From NCBI GenBank assembly GCA_963787195.1, contig CAWBCI010000066.1:1-41156 (forward strand): DNA of 41,156 nt, read 5' to 3'. The translations under genes and the position numbers were made by a program. This document shows positions 35,192 to 41,156 of this stretch, one piece after another. Under the pieces are notes generated by a model, which saw only the letters and a program-made list of their open reading frames with translations, did no database searches and was not told where the DNA came from. The DNA is from CAWBCI01 sp963787195 (lineage in GTDB: Bacteria; Bacteroidota; Bacteroidia; Bacteroidales; JAGOPY01). Within the stretch, counting starts at the first letter, position 1. Each line of letters begins with the position of its first letter.

Positions 35192-35764
35192 TTAATTTTT
35201 AAGTTTGAAAAGCTGGGAAAGGCCAAGACCGGTAATTCCACCCAGGATCCCGAAGAAGAAAAAACTGGAAATCGGAAGCAGTGGCCCGTGTTTAATAATG
35301 TTCTGATAAGGATATCCAGTGAAAAGATGCAGGACCAGCCGGCTCAGTGGGATCATTGCATATGCAAATCCGCAGCCGGTTATTATGAGTAAGGATCTGA
35401 ATTTATTTTTTCCGGGAAGATTATATACAAGGTCAAGTAAAAATCCTGGAAGCATATAATTGAGTCCCATGAAAGGGTCATTGAAGCCAAGTATGGGAAA
35501 TAGCAAGAGGATGCCTATTCCGAGAGATGAAACCGAGCCGGCCCAACGAACATTAGTAAATGACCTTGCCATGACGAGTATGGCCATAAATTCCAGGCCA
35601 TGGTGCCCCGGCATATTGAACGGAGTTCTCAGTCTGGCATGCAGGGTCACTGCAAGCATGCCGGCTCCCAGGAGGAGGACCATTTCCAGCAGCCGGCCCA
35701 GGGCAGGATTATGAATTAGCCCTGATATAGTCTTTTGTTGCACTTTTCCATTCATAGCGTTCAT
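35192..35764 (-). CDS. Polytopic membrane protein resembling an ECF-transporter S component
   Basis: 190 residues with about five or six membrane helices (LLEMVLLLGAGMLAVTLHA, LEFMAILVMARSF, SSLGIGILLLFPILGF, LLIITGCGFAYAMIPLSRL, SFFFFGILGGITGLGLSQL). Short length, helix count and a GLNYMLPGFLLDLVYNLPG loop recall S components, which bind vitamins or cofactors and need a separate energising module; none is in the window. The call is tentative. Its 5' end overlaps the TiaS-like gene by 56 nt, and the stop lies 20 nt before the lipoprotein gene. Confidence 0.55.
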   Translation of the reverse strand: MNAMNGKVQQKTISGLIHNPALGRLLEMVLLLGAGMLAVTLHARLRTPFNMPGHHGLEFMAILVMARSFTNVRWAGSVSSLGIGILLLFPILGFNDPFMGLNYMLPGFLLDLVYNLPGKNKFRSLLIITGCGFAYAMIPLSRLVLHLFTGYPYQNIIKHGPLLPISSFFFFGILGGITGLGLSQLFKLKN

Positions 35765-36449
35765 TTATTGCGGGTTCAACAAGCAGGGTGGCTTTGCCGT
35801 TTTTCAGCACCGGCCTCACCCAGTCATTCAGCAAAATTAGTTGATTCTTCTTAACCTGATTACCTTCCGGGCTTTCTATTGATTCAAAATTAAATTCTTC
35901 CTGAAGTTCTTCTTTTGATTGGATTCCCGGAAGAAGGTCCCTCAGTTCTTTTTTCCCTTTCAGCCAGATAAATCTGCCGTCATTCCCGGATTTCCTAAGT
36001 CCAACGGCTGCCAGGGCCCCTACAATTCCATCTCTTGTTCCGGTAAGACCTTCCAGGAGGATACTATATTTTCCGGCCAGTTCCCTGGCTCCATTTTGGT
36101 TCAGTACTTCTTTTTTAGCTTTTAATCCCCATTCTACTATTTCAGCGGGAACGATATCTTTTTGGACAATACACAAACCTATATCACATCCCTCGGGGGC
36201 TATTTCCAGAAGAAATTCCCGGCAGATTTTTGCAAGTTGGGGAAGATCATCACTTACAACATCCAGGCAGGCAGAACTATTGTGTGAAGTATACGGAATT
36301 CTCGGGTCTACAAGGAGTTGGTGGCGGGTAATACCTTCTATTTTTCCGGCAAGGCTTTCTTCAATTCTTTTGGCCAGTTGACGGGCATGGAAACCGGTTC
36401 CGCGGCTTTGGAGGTTATCGGTATCGTCGATGCCAACGAGGTAGTGCAT
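35709..36449 (-). CDS. Minimal TiaS-like protein (kinase-like plus ferredoxin-like domains)
   Basis: 246 residues from the ATG at 36449, 25 nt after a -7 element. The longer frame would begin with TTG at 36476. Similar to the N-terminal half of archaeal TiaS (tRNA-Ile2 agmatinylcytidine synthetase): MHYLVGIDDTDNLQSRGTG at the start, DPRIPYTSHNSSACLDV (compare archaeal NPNVPWKTRGNGA) and GTRDGIVGALAAVGLRKSG (compare GRGLIGALAAIG). The C-terminal OB fold and zinc ribbon that hold tRNA are missing, so tRNA modification is unlikely. First gene of an uptake operon; ATP-dependent activation of the imported compound is my inference. Confidence 0.72.
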   Translation of the reverse strand: MHYLVGIDDTDNLQSRGTGFHARQLAKRIEESLAGKIEGITRHQLLVDPRIPYTSHNSSACLDVVSDDLPQLAKICREFLLEIAPEGCDIGLCIVQKDIVPAEIVEWGLKAKKEVLNQNGARELAGKYSILLEGLTGTRDGIVGALAAVGLRKSGNDGRFIWLKGKKELRDLLPGIQSKEELQEEFNFESIESPEGNQVKKNQLILLNDWVRPVLKNGKATLLVEPAINERYEWKSATKDYIRANS

Positions 36450-36473
36450 GGAGTTGGGTTTTTCTTTGGGGGG

Positions 36474-36481
36474 CAAAGTTA
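36474..36481 (-). promoter_or_regulatory. -7 element of the uptake operon
   Basis: Minus strand TAACTTTG, a perfect TAnnTTTG, upstream of the ATG at 36449. No -33 TTG is seen at 19-21 nt. The left RAYT palindrome lies 55 nt further upstream. Confidence 0.5.
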
Positions 36482-36536
36482 TGGAAACGGGAGTTTAGAA
36501 TTGCTAAAAATTGGTTCGAGCAACCTGTTTCTCGGC

Positions 36537-36580
36537 CTAAAAACTCGGGCTACCACTATAGTGGTAGCCCGAGTTTTTAG
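36537..36580. repeat. Left 44-nt perfect palindrome
   Basis: Arm CTAAAAACTCGGGCTACCAC plus TA (36537-36558) is followed directly by its reverse complement (36559-36580) with no loop. The core at 36544-36573 is identical to that of the right copy. The TTTTTAG tail on both strands makes it look like a bidirectional terminator. Confidence 0.95.
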
Positions 36581-36673
36581 CCCAAGAATAAAAAAATGCA
36601 GTATCAACAGGTATAATCCTTCATCAAATGGATAAACAATTTTTAATAGTCTATTAACCTTAAATCTTTAGTT

Positions 36674-37228
36674 ATGGAATTCAAAACAACACATCGTTAC
36701 CACATCTTTAACAGAGGAAATAATAAAGAAAAGATCTTTTTTTCAGTAAGTAATTATTATTTGTTTATTGATAAGATGAAGAATTATTTGCTGCCTTATG
36801 GGGATATTATTGCCTGGTGCCTGATGCCCAATCATTTTCACTTGATGATGGAAATTAATGTCTTGGAAGTTGATAACAAATTATTAAATGATTCGATTGG
36901 ACGCCTGTTATGCACTTATACTCGAGCAATAAATAAGCAAGAAGTAAGGACAGGTTCATTGTTCCAAAAACACACTAAAGCAATATGTCTGACAGGTCTG
37001 GACAAGCCGCCGAAATTATGGTACAGGTATTTCGGTGCAACCATGATGATCAATGAAGCGGATGGGTTTGATTATCCAACAAGGTGCTTTAAATATATTC
37101 ATGCCAATCCGGTAAAGGCAGGCTTGGTTGAAAAGCCGGAGAACTGGCGGTTCAGTTCATATAGGGAATACATTAACAAGACGAATTATGGCTTGATTAA
37201 CAGGGAGAAAGGGCAATTATTTTTTTGA
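36674..37228 (+). CDS. REP-associated tyrosine transposase (RAYT, Y1/HUH family)
   Basis: 184 residues. Single-strand DNA endonuclease related to IS200/IS605 TnpA. Landmarks: HRYHIFNRGNNKEKIFF at the start, the HUH motif MPNHFHLMMEI (His54, His56), CTYTRAINKQ where Tyr82 is the likely nucleophile, TGSLFQKH, and the RAYT hallmark YIHANPVKAGLVEKPENWRF with SSYREY. Length and motifs look intact, so the enzyme may be functional. It begins 93 nt after the left palindrome and ends 7 nt before the right one. RAYTs are usually stably inherited and mobilise REP hairpins in trans. Confidence 0.92.
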   Translation: MEFKTTHRYHIFNRGNNKEKIFFSVSNYYLFIDKMKNYLLPYGDIIAWCLMPNHFHLMMEINVLEVDNKLLNDSIGRLLCTYTRAINKQEVRTGSLFQKHTKAICLTGLDKPPKLWYRYFGATMMINEADGFDYPTRCFKYIHANPVKAGLVEKPENWRFSSYREYINKTNYGLINREKGQLFF

Positions 37229-37235
37229 TCAATTA

Positions 37236-37273
37236 TTTTCTCGGGCTACCACTATAGTGGTAGCCCGAGAAAA
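37236..37273. repeat. Right 38-nt perfect palindrome
   Basis: Arm TTTTCTCGGGCTACCACTA (37236-37254) and its reverse complement (37255-37273), with no loop. Shares the 30-nt core (37240-37269) with the left copy, but the outer bases are T then A instead of A then T. Confidence 0.95.
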
Positions 37274-37287
37274 GAGAAAAAAGTCAG

Positions 37288-37746
37288 CTATTCATCCATC
37301 ACCCTCAAAACCTCCCTGAACTTCTCATTCGGCACCGGCAGCGACAGTACATACTGCATAATCTTCCATTCCCCATTGCGCAACTGTAAAATCCCGCTCC
37401 CTCGTAATATGGCTGAAGTTGACTGCAAACTTTCGTCAAACCAGGCCAGGGTGGAATCCGGGGAAAAATAAAGATTGCGTTGCAAGGCAGTAAAGGACCA
37501 TGCCTTGCCGCGGTTAAAGTAAGGTTTTGACCAATTATAGAAGGCTTCCTTATCCCAGTATTCAGCTGCATCTGTCCCGATGTAAATGCCATGTTCATCG
37601 ATCTTATCAAAATAAGCTTTCATATCGGCCCGGGCCGCAGCTGCATGCCATTCGTCAAGGAAGTGATTGAGGTCAGAGACAAGGGGGGCTTGGGAAAACA
37701 AGATAGAGGGAAGCAGAATCAGGGCAATAATAAAAGATCTGTACAT
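37288..37746 (-). CDS. NTF2-like exported protein
   Basis: 152 residues from the ATG at 37746, which gives a good signal peptide (MYRSFIIALILLPSILFSQ). The NTF2-like layout is clear: helix LNHFLDEWHAAAARADMKAYFD, YIGTDAAEYWDKEAFYNW, strands STLAWFDESLQS and GEWKIMQYVLSLPVP. Probable paralogue of the lipoprotein at 18416 (shared YIG-x-D and GEWK segments) but secreted without a lipobox. The ligand or activity is unknown. Its 3' end lies 15 nt beyond the right RAYT palindrome. Confidence 0.82.
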   Translation of the reverse strand: MYRSFIIALILLPSILFSQAPLVSDLNHFLDEWHAAAARADMKAYFDKIDEHGIYIGTDAAEYWDKEAFYNWSKPYFNRGKAWSFTALQRNLYFSPDSTLAWFDESLQSTSAILRGSGILQLRNGEWKIMQYVLSLPVPNEKFREVLRVMDE

Positions 37747-38102
37747 ATTTTTTTGACCAAATGTATTCAATTATCTTTCAGGAATGGACATATAATAATA
37801 CTTACTATGTCGCTTAAAGGATCAATTTTCATAAAATATATACAATTTGTGAAACTATCTGAATGAGGTGGTTTAAAAACAGATAGAAATTTTACTAATT
37901 TTAAAACTTCTGACAAATGAAAAACTGTCACGTCAAACCAGACCATCTCAACAAGACCTTCATATTGACAACGCGGTGAGGTTCAATAAATGCATTTCTG
38001 ATAATTTTAATGGATTCTTGTTTGATGATACGTATATACGGTATGAATAAGCAGGTAAGTGCAATGGCTATTGATTTTACAGGGTACACTATAAAAAAAG
38101 AA
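37747..38102. other. Intergenic region, no confident gene
   Basis: Over 350 bases between two minus-strand genes. A start-less open frame of 57 codons (37877-38050) is present but matches nothing recognised. No hairpin, repeat or promoter stood out. Confidence 0.5.
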
Positions 38103-41100
38103 TTATTTGATAATTATCATCTTACCTGATTCTAAAAGATCACCTTTATCTTTTAAGCTTATTCGCCAAAAATACATGCCGCTTTCAATATTCGGAAGAG
38201 TCAAATAATGCTTATTAACACCTCCTCTTAGAATAGTTTTGAAGATTGTTTGCCCAAACAAATTATTAACACTAAAACTTAAAAGGTCCTCATTAGAAGT
38301 ATAATTTACTGTGAAGCTGCCTGTATTTGGATTAGGGTAAATTGTAATAAACTTTTTTGTTTCAATTTTATTAATTGAATTAGGTGTGTTTTCAGGTCCA
38401 ATAGAAGCTATAAAACCATCTTGACCAGGACCTAAAACACCAAATAATTCAATATTGTAGAATGATATCTCTCCCCGGAACAAGCCGGCAATTGAACAGA
38501 CCTCTGTCGAACTGGTGCAAATTGCCGTGCCACTTCCATAAGTTAATCCTGTTGATTGCAATGCATACATATCATTACCATTTGAACTAAGTTTTTCAAC
38601 AAATACATGGGGGTTTTCTCCATTTAATTGAAATGATCCGAAATTCAAGTCAGTATTAAATCCTCCTGTTATATAAATATTATCATTTGAATCTATACAA
38701 ACACCATTTGCTTGTGCAGAATTTGATGTATTTCCTGTTTTAATCCATTGCAAATTCATATTTGAATTGTATTTTATAATAAATGGAATATAATTTCCTA
38801 AGGCATTTATCGATGTACCACCAAAGTTAACAGAACCCCCTCTTATATATCCGACAGCAACAAGGTTCCCTTCGGAATCAGATGCTACATCATACCCCTG
38901 TGCGCCTCCATTTGAGCTAATACCCCAAATCACATTTCCATTGGGATCGTACTTTACTAAGTACATATCAATATCTCCAAAAGCAGTGAAAGACAAAGGA
39001 GAAAAAATTGCAGTATTCTCAAAGGAACCTACATGATAACAATTGCCAAATTTGTCAGTACAAATCTTAACATCACTATCAAAATTATATGCGTTAAAAT
39101 AGTTGTTAATTATATTCTTTGCCCAGATAGCATCTCCATCTGAATTGAATTTTGCCAGAAAATAATCCACACCGGATTCTCCCAAAGCATTTATTGTTAT
39201 GTTATTAAAGCTAATATCATGACTGAAGTTTCCAGTAATAAAAATATTATCATTAGGATCTAATGCAATTGAATATGCCTGGGACCAATATGTGGAATTG
39301 TATGATTTAGCCCATAGGATATTACCATTAGAATTATATTTAGCAATAAAAATTTGACGTGATTCGTCTGGAGTTAATAATTCTATACCATCAAAATTTG
39401 CGCTATCTGCAAAGAACCCTGTTATAAAAAGATTATTTGAACCATCTTTTGTAATTGAATATGCAGAACAATTATCAACCTGTTTGATCCAGACATAATC
39501 GCCAAATTGATCATACTTTGCAAAGAACATGCTGCCCATACTGTCACTGGCAGAAGTTAACACATAATTTCCAAAAAATGCAGTACCTTGAAATGATCCA
39601 ACAGTATAAGTATTGCCATCAACATCCGAACACAGATCTCTCGTGTATGTTTTTCCATTTGATCCTTCAGCATTTGCCCATTGCCAATCGTATAATGACA
39701 CATAACCTAGTATAGACACACTCGAATTACCTGCATTTGATTGAATATCAATTGTACCTCCTAAATTAGTTGGAGATTCAGGATAAGTACCTGAAAATGC
39801 AATTAATATTTCTTCATCAAATTCAAGATCAAAAGATGTATCAGACAAATAATTAATCCAGGGAACCTGTGTTGAAATAGTCCCGGATAAACTTGTTTCA
39901 CCAATATTTTTTATGACAAAATTTCCGCTGACAGGGCTATTGGAATAATGACTTCCTAGATTTATAATTTGGGGAGTCAAAGTCATAATAGGATTAGGAG
40001 AAAGTGAAATATTTATATAGTCTGTTTTAATTTCTACATCTTCTCCATATTCATTAGATGCTTGTAATTGAACAGTATAGGTTCCCGGATACATATAAGT
40101 GTGGGTCGGATTTTGATCGTATGAATATTTTTCATCACCAAAGGTCCAGCTCCAATACTCAGTATTTTCAGATGATTGATCAGTAAAAGTTACGGTAAGA
40201 GGGTTATAACCTGACATTGGATTTGCAACAAAATCAGCCTGAGGTAACAGGTCGGGATCCCACACAATCACTGCATCTGGAATTGTTTCCGTTGATTGGC
40301 CGCAAGAATTGGAAACAGTTAATGAAACGCTATACGTTCCTGGAGTGCTGTAAATATATGTTGGATTCTGTAAATTACTTATATTACCATCGCCAAAGTC
40401 CCATATCCAGTTTGTGGGAGAATTTGTAGAATAATCCGTGAATGCAACTTCCAATGGTGCTCCACCCTGACCATGCGAAAATGTGAAACTGGCTTCAGGT
40501 AATGCATTTTCTAAAATCATAGTGATAAAATTTGAAGTTGCAGGATTCCCAGAGGCACAAGGGGAATTTGATGTTAAAATGCAGGTTATAAGATCGTTGT
40601 CAAGGGGTTGATAGGAGTAAATCGGATTATTGGACCCAACACTTGCACCATTTACTTTCCATTGATAAGTTGGGGAAGAGCCCCCATTAGTTGGAAAGGC
40701 AGTAAATGTAACCGAAGTACCATTACAGACAGGGTTTGCTGAGGATTCAATATATACACTAACTGGTAATGAGGTACTGACACTTACACTTTTAGTTTGT
40801 TCAGGGCTGTAGCCGCAAGCATTGTTAGCTTTAACTTTAACCAGCCCGCCACTTGAATCTGCAGTAGCATTAATTGTATTTGTATTTGAATAACCAGTCC
40901 AACCTGTAGGCAATATCCATGTATATGAAGTCGCACCTGATACTTCTGAAATACTATATGTATTTGTTGTATTTTGGCAAACAGATGAATCACCAGAAAT
41001 AGGGCCAGGTATTTGAGGGACAGAACAGGTGACAGTAATAATATCAGATGCGAAGTTATTATCTTCAACAGATTCATTTACATTCCCGTCACCATCAGCC

Positions 41101-41156
41101 CAGAAAAACACATAATAATTTCCCGGAGTAGTTTCAGCAGGTATAGTTACCACAGT
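38103..41156 (-). CDS. Giant T9SS-sorted PKD/propeller protein, 5' end outside the window
   Basis: At least 1016 residues, open at the window edge, so the true start is missing. In partial numbering: end of a CARDB-like domain (1-45), two Ig-like domains (50-215; QWKVNGASVGS), two PKD domains (220-295 and 300-380; WIWDFGDGNISNLQNPTYIY), an ASPM/choice-of-anchor domain (385-485), a long beta-propeller of SBBP-type repeats (490-930; repeated FLAKFNSDGDAIWAKN, DSNDNIYITGGF) and a T9SS sorting domain (935-1016; IYPNPNTGSFTV, MYFWRISLKDKG). Probably a cell-surface adhesin or matrix protein; no catalytic domain is seen. Confidence 0.88.
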   Translation of the reverse strand, partial: TVVTIPAETTPGNYYVFFWADGDGNVNESVEDNNFASDIITVTCSVPQIPGPISGDSSVCQNTTNTYSISEVSGATSYTWILPTGWTGYSNTNTINATADSSGGLVKVKANNACGYSPEQTKSVSVSTSLPVSVYIESSANPVCNGTSVTFTAFPTNGGSSPTYQWKVNGASVGSNNPIYSYQPLDNDLITCILTSNSPCASGNPATSNFITMILENALPEASFTFSHGQGGAPLEVAFTDYSTNSPTNWIWDFGDGNISNLQNPTYIYSTPGTYSVSLTVSNSCGQSTETIPDAVIVWDPDLLPQADFVANPMSGYNPLTVTFTDQSSENTEYWSWTFGDEKYSYDQNPTHTYMYPGTYTVQLQASNEYGEDVEIKTDYINISLSPNPIMTLTPQIINLGSHYSNSPVSGNFVIKNIGETSLSGTISTQVPWINYLSDTSFDLEFDEEILIAFSGTYPESPTNLGGTIDIQSNAGNSSVSILGYVSLYDWQWANAEGSNGKTYTRDLCSDVDGNTYTVGSFQGTAFFGNYVLTSASDSMGSMFFAKYDQFGDYVWIKQVDNCSAYSITKDGSNNLFITGFFADSANFDGIELLTPDESRQIFIAKYNSNGNILWAKSYNSTYWSQAYSIALDPNDNIFITGNFSHDISFNNITINALGESGVDYFLAKFNSDGDAIWAKNIINNYFNAYNFDSDVKICTDKFGNCYHVGSFENTAIFSPLSFTAFGDIDMYLVKYDPNGNVIWGISSNGGAQGYDVASDSEGNLVAVGYIRGGSVNFGGTSINALGNYIPFIIKYNSNMNLQWIKTGNTSNSAQANGVCIDSNDNIYITGGFNTDLNFGSFQLNGENPHVFVEKLSSNGNDMYALQSTGLTYGSGTAICTSSTEVCSIAGLFRGEISFYNIELFGVLGPGQDGFIASIGPENTPNSINKIETKKFITIYPNPNTGSFTVNYTSNEDLLSFSVNNLFGQTIFKTILRGGVNKHYLTLPNIESGMYFWRISLKDKGDLLESGKMIIIK

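Larger units (their letters stand above)
36527..37273. mobile_element. RAYT element: tyrosine transposase gene flanked by paired palindromes
   Basis: A complete REP-associated tyrosine transposase gene lies between two palindromes that share an identical 30-nt core. The left palindrome also has weak outer arms starting about 36529. This is the arrangement known for RAYT/REP systems, which move single-stranded hairpins rather than ordinary IS elements. No target duplication is expected or seen. Confidence 0.8.

Noticed and set aside
36449..36673. Cobalamin or other riboswitch upstream of the uptake operon
   Set aside because: Only about 25 nt lie between the -7 element and the start codon, too short for a riboswitch; the rest is the RAYT palindrome.
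37877..38050. Possible remnant gene, 57 codons without a start
   Set aside because: No ATG, no recognisable family and no flanking repeat; could be chance in AT-rich DNA.

Overview
The window looks like a chromosomal segment of a Bacteroidota bacterium, probably a Bacteroidales-like environmental lineage. Four things point there. Five proteins carry the C-terminal sorting domain of the type IX secretion system (T9SS). A TonB-dependent receptor has an N-terminal carboxypeptidase-D-like domain. Promoters follow the Bacteroidota pattern (TTG, 19-21 nt, TAnnTTTG). The atpD-atpC pair is separate from atpB-E-F-H-A-G. No tRNA, rRNA or CRISPR array was seen.

Layout. 0-7 kb: aspS, a PhoA-type alkaline phosphatase, a T9SS-sorted repeat protein and a U32-family protein. 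Three of these four carry an apparent one-base insertion. Their intergenic spaces hold unusual 7- and 8-nt tandem arrays. 7-12.4 kb: a PHP phosphatase, a GNAT, the operon yceD-rpmF-plsX-fabH (minus strand) and a proline dehydrogenase. 12.6-24.3 kb: F1Fo ATP synthase in two blocks (atpDC and atpBEFHAG), split by 4.8 kb that holds a large T9SS-sorted multiheme cytochrome, a small beta-rich protein, a TPR lipoprotein and an NTF2-like lipoprotein. 24.4-26.8 kb: a DUF3109 cysteine-rich protein, ferritin, uridine kinase and a small membrane protein. 26.8-30.6 kb: a T9SS protein, a seven-heme HEAT/TPR cytochrome (frameshifted), a small GNAT and a single-heme lipoprotein.

31-36.5 kb: a compact minus-strand operon of five genes. 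In transcription order these are a minimal TiaS-like protein, a polytopic membrane protein resembling ECF S-components, a surface-type lipoprotein, a TonB-dependent receptor and a T9SS protein. It has a promoter at one end and a terminator at the other. I read it as an uptake system for an unidentified small molecule, and it is the best candidate here for an undescribed system. 36.5-37.3 kb: a REP-associated tyrosine transposase (RAYT) bracketed by two perfect palindromes that share an identical 30-nt core. 37.3-41.2 kb: an NTF2-like secreted protein and the 3' part of a giant PKD/propeller T9SS protein that runs off the window.

How it fits together. The cell respires (ATP synthase, proline dehydrogenase, several c-type cytochromes), exports large adhesin-like and redox proteins through T9SS, and imports nutrients through a TonB-dependent receptor. 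The two ATP synthase blocks are separate transcription units, but their promoters and first transcribed bases are nearly identical, suggesting coordinated expression. Four apparent +1 frameshifts, including one in essential aspS, argue for assembly indels or recent damage, so those four products should be read as reconstructed.
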